A DNA stretch of 64,000 bases, taken from contig OX365947.1 in assembly GCA_947247005.1 (NCBI GenBank), forward strand, positions 37,838,760 through 37,902,759, written 5' to 3'. This stretch comes from Spisula solida. Taxonomy: Eukaryota; Mollusca; Bivalvia; Venerida; Mactridae. This document shows, piece by piece, positions 11,166 to 23,590 of the stretch (position 1 is its first letter; every line of letters begins with the position of its first letter). The notes beneath the pieces were generated by a model, which saw nothing but the letters and a program-made list of their open reading frames with translations, was not told the DNA's origin and searched no databases. The translations under genes and the position numbers were made by a program.

Positions 11166-13014
11166 GACTGAGAGCAGCCTGCCTACGCCCCGCCCATTGT
11201 GTTTTATATAGAACTGTTTTTGCCGTTCGGCACTGCTATCGGACCCGACCGCTATCATACGGATATTGCTATCGAATCAATAAACATGCTACGGGGGCCC
11301 TTTTTGTTTTATGACACTATTGCAAAATACAACAGATATGTAATAGCATACAAAACAGGTGTCTATTTGCATATTCTCCCATGTGTAGCCATGTTAAATC
11401 AATGCCGACATCCGAAAGGGCTATACGACGTCAATAACGTCAAATTACGTCATGAATTCTAATGTTCTCCAGCAGCTAATTCTTTTAATTTACATGCATG
11501 TTACAAAGGAAAAACATTGATTTTCGGTTGACAGGTCTATGAAGTGTATCAGGTTGTACAGCTATTTTATGAGAATCATTCAATGCGTTATACGTTATGA
11601 ATTGTGCCAGGAATGAATATTTATACTGTTATATGTAACGACGTCGCGATGACGTTAGGCCAGTGTAGCCATAGTGACGGTTACGGTTTCTATGTTTTTT
11701 CGACTAAGTGTTTTCTTGACGTCAATGTTTTTTATAGTTATGTATGTGTAATACCCCAATCTATTATCTGTCCGATTTTCTTCAATATTGGTCACGTAAT
11801 AAGAATTTCAGAGCAATTTTCCGCGCATTTGATGATCACCCTCGTATATTTTGATTCTGACCAAATTGTGGTTGGCGTTGAGACGAAAATATTGAAAATA
11901 CTTGACACTGAGGATCCTGGCATGACAGTTCCGCAGTAAAGGACCGATATTGCCTGATTTGCTCGCGGAATTTGATATATTAAACGCACAGTGTATTGAC
12001 GAATATTATTTTACGTGTGTGTGTGTGCTGGTGTGTTATTTCATAATTTTATACGTAATGTAAATGATATATAAGGCAACCGCACACACATAACAATAAT
12101 AAAATTATGCGTCAATACACTGTGATTCAACGCAACCTTGTAATATAATAATAATGCATAAAGATTCGGTTCAAGTCAATATCTCCGTACCATACACTAA
12201 TTTTTTACTCATATTTTTTGTTTTCATAGTTTTCGTTATTGTATTGTACGATTGTTTGGATTAGTTAAAATAACAACTCTGATTGGACAACGGATAAACA
12301 GTGATATTCAAGGATGACATATTACAAGTGAACGCGATTTGATGTGTATAATAGGTCTAAATGTATATTTACAAATCGTCATTGAATCTATCAAGAAAAT
12401 CCCGTGCTTCAAATTTAAGATTTTAAAGGAGAAGCTAGTAGAAATGTATCATCTTGTACGAGACAAAATTGTATTTCAAGAATAAAAAACTATTCGGCAT
12501 ACAGACTAACTAGTGATTCTGTGTGTCCGGATGACCACGATAAAAAAGGAAATTATACATTTTTTATATTGCTAGCAAAACATACTTAACTTGGGAATCA
12601 ATGACATTTCTATATTTCGTATACTGTCTTACCCTTTAAATGAGAGTCATGGTATATTACTCTACGAAAATAAACGAATATAGGCGGTAAAAGCCGAACT
12701 GGGCTACTATGACACAATGACACGTGATCTGAAAACCTCGTTTTAGTTTGCTGGCTTTTGTGTGGCGGATTTGAAATTATTACGTTTTCAAATGTATGGA
12801 CGGAATAATATTGGAAAATTAGGACTTTAGCTACAAGGTGAACTTATGATTAACAATTTTGGATGTACATGTATTGCCATCTATGAAGTCGGCGTGGTGT
12901 ATTTTAAACTGGATAAAGAAGTTAAGGTAAATTGGTTTGCTGAAATTGAAGTCATCACAGTGAAACTGTGTCAGAAAACAATTTGATTTTTCAAGTCTGC
13001 AATATAATTTTCTG
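11166..13014. other. no gene recognised; two open frames and a foldback
   Basis: Two plus-strand open frames, 11199-11462 (87 codons) and 11604-11939 (111 codons), are slightly longer than chance in this AT-rich DNA. I recognise no domain, signal peptide or splice borders. The DNA is less AT-rich around 11200-11450. A foldback at 11987-12124 is listed separately. Confidence 0.4.
11987..12124. repeat. 138-bp foldback with CACAGTGTATTGACG arms
   Basis: CACAGTGTATTGACG at the left is mirrored by CGTCAATACACTGTG at the right. Pairing continues inward through TATTATTTTA/TAATAAAATTA and the GTGTGTG/CACACAC runs. Confidence 0.75.
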
Positions 13015-14317
13015 GGCAATATACCGGAATAGCACCCCCTGGGTGCTCTTCTTTTTCCACTTTTTATAAAGATAGAAATAAACGTTCTATTTACTCTGTA
13101 TTATTTTGACGCTTGAAAAAGTAGTCCCTTTCAATCTAACTTGTTTTGCAAGGTACCAATTGGGGAATAATTCGATACTTTGACAAAACATATTAAAAGT
13201 TATTTTTTGCCGAAAACTGATGGGGGGAATAATTCGATACTTTGACAAAACATATTAAAAGTTATTTTTTGCCGAAAACTGACCGAATGAACAGCTATGA
13301 ACATTATCAAATACAGTTCATTCCGTAAATATAATTAAAACGCAGGGTGCTATTCCGGTAGTATATATATACGAGCGATGAAATTAATAACTAGTGATTT
13401 CATGTACAGTCCAGACGATAATAATAAATCTTCTCTCAAGGAAGAGTTATTCCCTGGGGAAAGGATTTTCCTTGGGGGTAATATCAAGCCTTCAGAAATG
13501 GGGCTAGGCAATCTTTTGGGGTTAGTGTATTAAATATTTACGCATTTTATTAACAAAAATCGTGATTTAAATCAGCCCAAAAGAATAGCACCCGGGTGCT
13601 ATTCCGGTAGTATATATAAGAGCGACGATATTAATAACAACGTATTTTCATAATGCATTAGTTTCTCTCAAGGGGAAGGTATTCCCCGGGGAAAGGGTTT
13701 TCCTTGGGGGTAATTATCAAGCCTTCAGAAATGGGGCTTGGCAATCTTTTGGGGTTAGTGTATTAAATATTTACGCATTTTATTAACAAGAATCATGATT
13801 TAAATCAGCCCAAAAGAATAGCACCGGGTGCTATTCGGGTAGTATGTATAAGAGCGACGATATAGGATATTATTTTCTGTAGTGTCGCCTGCAGTGAGCC
13901 CCAAGTTAAATAATACTTGTAACGGACCGGGCCATGGATTGCACGAGATTTTCCTTATAAGGATATTGGGTAGTGTGAAATAATTTTAGTTTGTCATTCT
14001 AGTTTCTTTGAACAAACATATTTACGTACACCGAAGTCTGTTCAATCCGTTTATTTACGGAATGAACCTAATGATATTATGTAAAGTAAACATTGTAATG
14101 TACTCAGTCATCTAGTATAAAAATGTTTCTGGGTGTAACTTTTAATATTTATAAAAAATAGTCCCTTGTGTATAAGATAGTATTATTCTGTTTTGCGCGT
14201 ATGAATACAAAGCTTTTAAATGATTCAGACTGTATAACACACAGGGTTCGTTTGTAGACCCACTTTTCAAGTGAGAGAAAAGTAAAACACCCTAGGGTGC
14301 TATTCCGGTATATTGCC
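13015..14317. mobile_element. element E, copy 1, with perfect 23-bp terminal inverted repeats
   Basis: Positions 13015-13037 (GGCAATATACCGGAATAGCA onward) are the exact reverse complement of 14295-14317. Inside, a 67-bp piece with TTCGATACTTTGACAAAACA is duplicated (13165-13290). Units of about 240 bp (AGCCTTCAGAAATGGGGCTT, TCTTTTGGGGTTAGTGTATT) are joined by palindromes GAATAGCACCC/GGGTGCTATTC at 13583-13604 and near 13825. No transposase frame was seen, so it is probably non-autonomous. Confidence 0.75.
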
Positions 14318-14504
14318 ATTTTCTGCCAAAATTACTATGCTATATTGAACTAATGTACATTCATAAAAATATGTGTATCAAAAAATGGAAATTCAATTTG
14401 TAAAAAAGAGTTTTATCACACATTAAAAATTACAAATTTTTGTGCAACTGTCCTGCAAAAAGTACTCACTCAATTTCAGTATAAAAAAGATTATATTAAG
14501 TCAG

Positions 14505-14640
14505 ACAGGGAAGGCAGCACTTAACTTAACCAGCCGAGCACAGAAAACATTAAAAACACACAAAGCACAATGCCCAACTAAACAAGCACAGATCCGCCCA
14601 AGTCCAAGCTGTCGAAAAGTATAATAAATTATAACTAGCT
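14505..14640 (-). mobile_element. repeat family C fragment
   Basis: Inverse of the family C 3' part: GTCAGACAGGGAAGGCAGCA, AACATTAAAAACACACAAAG and TCCAAGCTGTCGAAAAGTAT. It abuts the left end of the second element E copy. Confidence 0.7.
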
Positions 14641-15478
14641 GATATACCGGAATAGCACCCCCTAGGTGCTCTTCTTTTTCCAATATTTTAAAGATAGAAA
14701 TAAACGTTCTATTTACTCTGTATTATTTTGACGCTTGAAAAAGTAGTCCCTTTCAATCTAACTTGTTTTGCAAGGTACCAATTGGGGAATAATTCGATAC
14801 TATGACAAAACATATTAAAAGTTATTTTTTGCCGAAAACTGACGGAATGAACAGCTATGTACATTATCAAATACAGTTCATTCCGTAAATATAAATAAAA
14901 CGCAGGATGCTATTCCGGTAGTATATATATACGAGCGATGAAATTAATAACTAGTGATTTCATGTACAGTCCAGACGATAATAATAAATCTTCTCTCAAG
15001 GGAGAGTTATTCCCTGGGGAAAGGGTTTTCCTTGGGGTAATTATCAAGCCTTTAGAAATGGGGCTTGGCAATCTTTTGGGGTTAGTGTATTAAATATTTA
15101 CGCATTTTATTAACAAGAATCGTGATTTAAATCAGCCCAAAAGAATAGCATCCGGGTGCTATTCCGGTAGTATATATAAGAGCGACGATATTAATAACAA
15201 CGTATTTTCTTAATGCATTAGTTTCTCTCAAGGGGAAGGTATTCCCCGGGGAAAGGGTTTTCCTTGGGGGTAATATCAAGCCTTCAGAAATGGGGCTTGG
15301 CAATCTTTTGGGGTTAGTGTATTAAGTAATTACGCCCTTTATTAACACGAATCGTGATTTAAATCAGCCCAAAAGAATAGCACCCGGGTGCTATTCCGGT
15401 AGTATATATAAGAGCGACGATATTAATAACAATGTATTTTCATAATGCATTAGTTTCTCTCAAGGGGAAGGTGTTGCA
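14641..15478. mobile_element. element E, copy 2, missing its right end
   Basis: Starts ATATACCGGAATAGCACC and follows copy 1 closely, but with a single 67-bp piece rather than two. Two full 240-bp units and part of a third follow, joined by the same GAATAGCAxCC/GGGTGCTATTC palindromes. It breaks off at GGGGAAGGTGTTGCATTC, without a right terminal repeat. Confidence 0.75.
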
Positions 15479-15493
15479 TTCCTTCAGTATTGT

Positions 15494-15550
15494 ATAGCAG
15501 TCGATCTAATCAAATTCGCCCAGGGCGATTTCGATTAGATCGACTGCTAT
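15494..15550. repeat. 57-bp palindrome
   Basis: ATAGCAGTCGATCTAATC at the left pairs with GATTAGATCGACTGCTAT at the right, and the centre (AAATTCGCCC/GGGCGATTTC) pairs too. This could form a hairpin of about 27 bp. It lies next to the broken end of element E copy 2. Confidence 0.85.
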
Positions 15551-16969
15551 GATATTTTATGGATAGAATTTCAAATTCCTGAGTTGCGAGTTACGACCTT
15601 ATAAGACGCATGCTTGTTTGACATTGAACCACAATACGCTTCTTATGGGCCTATTTTCATGAAAAACGGAACTGGTCTTGTTGACTAAACTGAAGTTGAT
15701 AAAGCTTGTTTTCCATAAGTAGGGATCTGAAGAGAAGTTTCAGACAGTTTTTCTTGTTTTCTCAAAATATCGATTTTGTACTTACGATCTTCTTATTCTA
15801 AGACAACGATATGTTCCTTACGGTGACATGTCATGTTTTTATTTTTTGTTTTTGCCTTACAGATTGTTTGGGATCTCGAATCATGGAGTGAACATTGTAC
15901 ATTAAATATGTTGCCATGGTAGAGCTCACTATTAACAGTCACCACATTAAAGAAGAAAACATAACCGAACAGATAAGTGGCTTAACCTTTATTAAATTGG
16001 ATCGCAAGATTTCTCAGTAATATATCAGCCAATAATCTGTGTAAAAATCTAGACCAAAGAATAACAATGTTCTACATGTTCGTATTTGCCAAAGAATAAC
16101 TACATTTTATGATAATTGATAATGCAAACGTGTACGGTTGAGTTTTTACATTACTTTGGTTATCATTGACTAACTATTGCATTTATGGGATGACTGTAAA
16201 CTAGTAGATTTAGTCTTGCTGTGAGTTGTGTGTGTAGTGCAGAGTTCTGATACAATTTGTATGTATTCCATATACTGTTGTATTAAATTATTTCAGTAGG
16301 CACAGTACAAACTGAAAGCACATTTATCATGAGTGTTTTACCGCAAACATCATAAAGCTCGCCGGAGATAACCCTAGAATAATAATAAAAAAAAACCATT
16401 CAAAGTGATTATGCACATGTTTGAACAAAATTGACGTCGAAAAATTAAATACTTTATTGTTTTGTCATTTTTATCTGTAAAAAAGGCTTGTGTTATCATC
16501 GGCGGACTATAACTATACATGAACTCATCAACTGGTTCAATATCAATACAATTCTATAACTGACATGAATGGGAGCATCTTGCTTGACCTCGTTCGATAT
16601 AATTTAGGAGTTGTTTTAGACTTAGATGTGCCGGCGTGGTGTTTTGTGTAGAGCAATGGTATACCGGGTATTTAAGTTTCATTGATTTAGTAAGTCGTAA
16701 GTTGCCCATAAACAACATGCATATTTCAAAGTTAACATGTTTTATTTTCATTGAAATTGTACACATTGTAAGTGTCTCAGTTAATGAACATTGTCTTTGT
16801 TATTGTTACTGTCTGTTTCGTACCTGACTAGTTGAAAACTACCCTTTTTGGAATTATATCATGCGACCGATTTTGACGCGGTTTAAAGCTCGATTATTCG
16901 AAGAATATGGAGAGTTATTGTACTCACTAATTCGTCGGCGTCAGCGTCACACTCTTTATAGTTAAGGTT
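15551..16969. other. no gene recognised
   Basis: No convincing exon, RNA gene or repeat seen. Open frames at 16554-16827 on the two strands overlap each other and look accidental. Confidence 0.5.
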
Positions 16970-18345
16970 GTTGGTGCAATCTACTATATTTGACCATATC
17001 TCGCATATTATCTAAAAAGTGTGCTATAGCATTGAAACGCTTACCATCATGAGTAGAAACTTCGAGACAAGTGCTACAATCGTGAAAGCTCGGCCATTTC
17101 CGTTTATCTCCGGTAAATAACCTCGTGTCTAACTGTAGTAATACACCAAAGCCAACAGGCCGTGAGTTAAAAGTCCCTACCTACGGGTAAAAGTAACAAA
17201 TTATGTATCCGTCAATAAGATGGTTATTTTATCTTTCCCGAACAGTTTTCTTATTTTTATGATCATACGAAGACATATCATAAAAGAAATAACCCATGTC
17301 TTTAAATATTATTCATAATTTATATTTCCCAAGCACGTGTCGAAAACATCAACAAGCATGACCCATATTTAAGCGGGTTTGTTTACAAAATATACTACAT
17401 TTTTTGTACTTGACTTTCGGATCATTTCGAGTTAACTTATCGCCTGGCACACATGTGATTAATCGTTCCGTGGAATTTTGTAGTGCGTATTTACTGGTAT
17501 AATATATCTATATAGATCTATATATTTGTGTGAACATGTATTGACATAATGTGTACTGAAGACTGGGGGCTGCCATTTTCTAATCATGTGACTGAAAATA
17601 GTTTCAATATGGCGCCTTGTTATGTCAGAGGTCTATTGCAATGCATAAAGGCCGAGGTGATCAGAATGACAAGTGCTAGTCCATTTTGTTTTTACGTAAT
17701 TGGAGTTATGCCCCTTTTGAATTTTTTGTTTAAGGTTTTGGTACAGGCTACTTTATGTGAACATATCTTACATAGTATCCATGCTATAGCATTGTAACTT
17801 ACAACACTTGTTAACTATCATGAGTAGATACTACTGGTCAAGTGTAATAATTCCATTTTGATTTTAATAGGAGTTATGTCCCTTTTGAACTCAGACTTTT
17901 TGGTTTAGTTTCTTACTGCAGGCTTCTATATTTGACCATATTTTTCATAGCATCCATGATATAGCATTGTAACGTACAAAACTTGCTTACCATCATTAGT
18001 TGACATTTTTGGTCAAGTGCAATGACTCCTTTTTGATTTATTTGAGTTATGCCCCTTTTGAACTCTTGCAAGTTACATGCATACCATATCTCATGTACTA
18101 TCTGCAATGATATATACTATTATATATTAATATATATAACTTACAACACTTGTTAATCATCATAAGTCAACACTACTGGTGAAGTGCAATAACTCAATTT
18201 TCAGAAGAGTTATGCCCCTTTCTTGCTTAGAAGTTTTTTGGTTAAAGTTTTACGTTCAAGTTACATTCAGACCAATAATTATATCTCATGTACTTTCAAT
18301 AATATATTAATATTGCATTGAAACTAAGTTGTGTGACTTATAGCC
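16970..18345 (+). repeat. degenerate dispersed repeat, about 150-bp period (family F)
   Basis: Recurrent words CATGCTATAGCATTGTAACT, TACCATCATTAGTTGACATT and GAGTTATGCCCCTTTTGAAC occur at about 17020, 17700-17900, 17960-18060 and 18140-18230. A related stretch is at 19840-20100. It is non-coding. Confidence 0.6.
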
Positions 18346-18520
18346 TGTTTTGAACTTTCATTTATGTGACAAATGGCTGCGAATAGTTGAGCTCGCTTTC
18401 TTATGGACAGCTCTTGTTGCCTTTGAACTACCAAATAATTTTATCTAGCGATATGTATAGCTGTTATGTATGTGACGGTTTGTGATTTGATTTGATTGTG
18501 CTGGTAATGTGACGTGTTGT

Positions 18521-18615
18521 AAGCGAATTGAAACATATCTTTATGAGCGAATTGAAACATATCTTTATAAGCGAATTGAAACATATCTTAATAAGCGAAT
18601 TGAAACCTATCTTTC
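18521..18615 (+). repeat. 24-bp minisatellite, four copies
   Basis: AAGCGAATTGAAACATATCT plus TTAT is repeated four times with one or two substitutions per copy. Confidence 0.9.
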
Positions 18616-20994
18616 TGACCTTGCTATACGTATATTATAAACGTATAGACGTATGAGGACCATCAACACACGATACCACCTGTGCTATATACCCATTCGT
18701 GAATTTCACACATACTTGTACATATGTATTTACATAATATTGAAATGTGCACAGAGTTACATTGTTTAATTTTCATCAGCTTTTACAGTATTGCAATAAG
18801 ACAATGTGCAGATCACACTCATCACACACACATGTATCTTTTCTGCTAGAGTTACTGCCCATGTTGTACCATGAAGTGCTGTCATGTGACTTTCCTTCAA
18901 AGAACTCGAGATCATAGTTATACTGACGTCAATAAAAAACGCTACACTAAAAAAACTGAAAAACTTTTTTATTTTCAATAATATTTCTGTGATTATCGAC
19001 ACACCACATATCTAGCTAAGAACGCGTCTACCTAAGGGAAAATAAATTCCTGATCTGGTACCGATGGACACAGGTAGTGTTCGACGCACGATTTGCACTT
19101 GCGTCACGTGCTCGTTTACCAGCCGATAGTTCCAGTCGACAAAAGCGCTGGAGTTTGTTTACAAGGTAAAATTCACTAGGGAATTAGGTTATTGGAAGGA
19201 ATTTAAATGCCACAATCAAAATATGAAATTAGAGCACGGGTTTTGGAATGCTGAAAAGTAGAATTTCGCAAATTGACGTCGTTGGACGTTTTGTTTTTCA
19301 AGATCCACTATCGTCAGATGTGTGAACTCAGTACGACAAGACGTTTATATCCGTCAGAAACTCGCCTGCGTGACCGCTTGACAACGTCACATTTGACTTA
19401 TTCGCATGTTAAAAGTAATTGCGGTCGGACTGTGATGTTTTACGATAACCAGCATATTTCCCGGATCGCATTCATATTGACGTCAGTATAGAATAAGATG
19501 CATAAAGACTTACATTTGTATATTTCATGTATACATTTATCAACTCAATTAGAAGTTATTAATAACATCATTGTATATTTAACTGTTTCTGAAACTTTCT
19601 GATCCGTTGTGAACTTGTGATGTTCCGTTGTGATGTTCCGTTGGCCAACTCGTCTTCTTCTGTGTTCCATTTTCTATGGTCGTTTATATCTCCAGTGTTG
19701 ATGGGGTGATGAAAGGTGTACTAGTGCATGATATAACCTAGACCTTTCGTTTATGATCGTCCATCCTGATCTGCTACTGTTCATCAGCGAAATTTGAGAT
19801 TACAGTCAATTATAAATGTGGTGTATATCTATTAACTTTCCTCCTAAACTTCCAAAGCTATACATTGAAACTTTCAACACTTGTTCGCCATCAATACCTG
19901 ATTCTGTCCTGCTTTTTGAAAGAATTGTGGCCCTTGTTTGACATAGAAAATATTTTGGTCAGGTTTTATGTTTCGTTCTACTTTCCTCGTTTACTATCAA
20001 AGCCATTGCATTGAAACTTTCATCACTAAAAGTCTTGATCGCCATCAATACCTCACTCTGTACAAAAAGTAAAGCACATGTCCTGCTTTCTGCAAATAAA
20101 TAAAATTAAACAAGACACACTCCAAGATGTTTCTACGTTTCGTCTTTAATAACAGGTCTTCATCAGGAATTTAAACAAATGAATAAACAAAGTAATGAGT
20201 TATGACAACATCTACTTTCTGCAAGGGTTACTGCTCTTCTTTACTGTATCACATATCATACGAGCGTCTGCACTCGCAAGGCGATGTTCTTGTTATTATT
20301 ATGATCACAGGACTGTCTAAATTGTCTATCTGTGTATGCTCTTTTCTATTCAAGCCTTCTGATAATTTAATTACTAGACAATGTATAATGTTCTTATTGC
20401 TTGATATTTAGTCACAGTTTTAGCATTTATCATGTTAGTTCAGAATTAGTTGACACATCAATGGGATCATTTTTTGTGCGGTGTTTTATTTCACCTTTGG
20501 TAGGACCCTTTACAACTAAAATTCTCAACTTGTCACATTTTGACCTTTAGTATTCCGACCGAGGTTCGTTTTTCCTTGAAACTACTGTGAAATGGTAATA
20601 AAGAAAAATGCCCTTATCAGATTTAACCTTGGCATTTAATCCCAAGTAAAACAAACCGAATGGGGCAACCATTGTAGTATCCTATATTTACTACCAATTT
20701 ACTAAGTATCAACATATCAAAATATAACAGGCGTTTTAAATATCATATTGGCAGATAGTATAATTATTCATCGTTTAATGGTATCTCTATGATTGAGTAG
20801 CTTATGAGTTAAATCAGGAGTTCATTGTAAGTGTAACTTTATTTATTGTGTACGTTGTTTACTATGTCGATAAGATTAAGATAATTCGGATTTTAAAAGA
20901 TCAGTTTATGAAGCATTGCATATTCTAGGTTCCGTGATATTTCTTAGAATTTAACAAAAATTGAGAGATTGGATGGTCGTTTTTGGCTTTTTTG
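18616..20994. other. no gene recognised
   Basis: Mostly unique AT-rich DNA with a family F-like piece at 19840-20100. Open frames of 60-80 codons are present but have no domain or splice support. Confidence 0.5.
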
Positions 20995-21480
20995 AAAGTG
21001 CATTGTGGTAGGTCATCTACAGTAAGACATTCTCTATTTTACGGGATGAGTCACAATGGTGAGATTGTTGTGTGGAGGGTGTGTCATTGTGGCAGGTCAT
21101 CTACAGTAAGACATTATCTATTTTACGGGATGAGTCACAATGGTGAGATTGTTGTGTGGAGGGTGTGTCATTGTGGCAGGTCATCTACAGTAAGACATTA
21201 TCTATTTTACGGGATGAGTCACAATGGTAAGATTGTTGTGTGGAGGGTGTGTCATTGTGGCAGGTCATCTACAGTAAGACATTATCTATTTTACGGGATG
21301 AGTCACAATGGTGAGATTGTTGTGTGGAGGGTGTGTCATTGTGGCAGGTCATCTACAGTAAGACATTATCTATTTTACGGGATGAGCCACAATGGTGAAA
21401 ATGTTGAGAGTGTGTCATGTTCTCCTACGACTATGATGTGTGAGGGTTGTTGTGGCAGATCATCTTCAGTAACACATTCT
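20995..21480 (+). repeat. 84-bp minisatellite, about five and a half copies
   Basis: The unit contains CATTGTGGCAGGTCATCTAC, AGTAAGACATTATCTATTTT and GTTGTGTGGAGGGTGTGT. The middle copies are almost identical, and the last one or two are diverged (21400-21480). Because 84 is divisible by three, an open frame of 168 codons runs from 20983 to 21489, with the motif CGRSSTVRHYLFYGMSHNGE once per unit. Differences between units include amino-acid changes (S/Y, E/K), so I see no sign of selection for a protein. Transcription is unknown. Confidence 0.85.
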
Positions 21481-21489
21481 CTATGTTAG

Positions 21490-22595
21490 GTGGATGAGTC
21501 ACTTCAGCTACATGTTGCACTAGGTTATCGCTCGTTTCTAGTTTTTATAGGACTAGGTTCTTATGCATATGTGAATGAAGCGATACTATATGTATCGATA
21601 TACGTCGCACTAGGTAATGTAACAATGATGTGTTATACACGAAGGTATGCGTGCTTGTGTGTTTATCTGTTTATGGGGTCGGTGTGCATGTGTTGTGTGT
21701 GTGTGAATGGTGTGTGTTTTTATAACAGAATGCTCGGTTGATATGAATATTTGATATAACAAAATTTAATTTAACGTCTGATTTAGTAAGCCATTATTGT
21801 TTTCAAATGCTGACTTCTCGAGTTAAAGGTAGGATTACGGGCAAAAATTGTACATGTCAACTATTTGATTTAAAAAAGGCCATGCCAAGTTCTATTTTTC
21901 ATCTCAATATATCATTTATTGACTTCATACATGTATGCCTTTCTCCTTTCATTTCAAAGCTCCTATTTTGTCATATGTAGATACCATTTAACAACTTCCA
22001 AAACATTATAACTTAAATCTGATGTAGATACATTTTGGCAATAGTCAACACCTTACTGCTTTCGTTTAGTGTAGATGTATTTTTACAACAATCAATTCAT
22101 TCATTGTTGCTTTAATTTAATGCAGATATCATTTGACAAAAGTCAATACCTTACTACCTTAATTTAATGTAGATTCATTTTGACAATAGTCAATACCTAA
22201 TTATCTGAATTTAATTTGCATATCTTTTGATAAAAAATAATTAATACCTTACTTTAAAAAACTTAAACAAAACTTATGAAAGCTTTCTCTGTAAAAATCA
22301 TTCTTTCTTTCATATACATGTATTATACCAACTGCCGTTTTCTACTGTACATTTACTGTCAATTTCTCAAAGACTATCAATGGTATCCACTTGAAACTCA
22401 ACATAGTTGTTTACCATCAAAATGGTGTTCAAACTGACATGCCTAGTAAAACTGTGACCTATATTTATGAGTAAATTTCCCTTGTTACTCTTAGAACTTC
22501 ACTCACTGATGAGCAAGAGAACTGTAAAGTACGAGAAAGTCGAGCGTCCAGCACTGAGTCTCGTAGACGGTGCTCTTGTTTTATATACGAAATGA
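21490..22595. other. no gene recognised
   Basis: An 83-codon open frame (21490-21741) starts immediately after the minisatellite frame ends and is Cys/Val/Tyr-rich from TGTG repeats, so probably accidental. The stretch 22020-22260 repeats AATTTAATGTAGAT and TTTTGACAATAGTCAATACC loosely. Confidence 0.45.
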
Positions 22596-23590
22596 TGGTG
22601 AGTTTTCATCTGTCCTCTTTAGATAACATTTGACTATAGCGAGTCATTCCTTATTTCAGTTACAAACTGGTGGTAATTGTTATCCTGTCCTCCGTAGCTA
22701 ATATTTGACCTCAGTGAATACATTCTCCGTGTCAAGCACAAAACGATAGTCGTTTTCGTCCATCCTCAATCAATAACATTTGACGATTGTTTTATTCTGT
22801 CCTCTCTAGATAACATTTAAACCTTGCGAATTCATTTCTCCTGTCATGCACAAAACGATGGTCGTTTTCATCTGTCCTCTCACCATAACATTTGACCATT
22901 GCGAATTCGTTTCTCCTGTCATGCACAAAACGATGGTCGTTTTCATCTGTCCTCTCTAGATAACATTTGACTATTGCGAATACATTTCTCATATCATGTA
23001 CAGAACGATGGTCGTTTTTCTTCTGTCCTCTCTTGATGACATTTAACCATTGTAAATACATTTCTCATGTCATGTAAAAACGATGGTCGTTTTCTTCTGT
23101 CCTCTCTTGATAACAGTTAACCATTGTGAATACATTTCTCATGCCATGTACAAAACGATGGTCATCCTCACTCAATAACATTTGACAACTGTTTTCTTCT
23201 GTCCTCTCTAGATAACATACAGCCATTGCGAATACATTTCTAATGTCAAGCACGAAACGATGGTCGTTTTCTTCTGTCCTCTCAATATAACATTTGACCA
23301 TTTCTTCCGTCATGTATGAAACGGTGGTCTTTTTCCTCTGTCTTCTCTATTTAATAGACCATAGCGAATACATTTTCCATGTCAATCACAGTACGATGGT
23401 CGTTTTTTCTGTCCTCTATAAATAACATTTGAGCAATGTGAATACAATTCTCCTGCCTTGTACAGACCAATGGTCGTTGTTCATGTCCTCCTTAGATAAT
23501 ACATTTGTATTTGAGAATTGCGAATACATCTCGTGTGTCATGTACAAAGCGGTGGTTGATTTCTTCTGTCCTCGTTATAAAACATTTGAA
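22596..23590 (-). repeat. 75-bp minisatellite, roughly 13 diverged copies
   Basis: On the plus strand the unit reads CATTTCTC, TGTCATGCACAAAACGATGG, TCGTTTTCTTCTGTCCTCTC and TAACATTTGACCATTGCGAA. The 75-bp period keeps minus-strand frames open for 82-89 codons (22792-23061 and 23065-23313), with ERTDENDHRFVHDRRNEFA-like repeats. Copies have diverged, and single-base and larger length changes break the frame, so a protein is unlikely. Confidence 0.85.

Noticed and set aside
22792..23313. Minus-strand open frames repeating NDHRFVHD-type words
   Set aside because: A by-product of a 75-bp tandem repeat. Frames are interrupted by length changes and do not form one protein.
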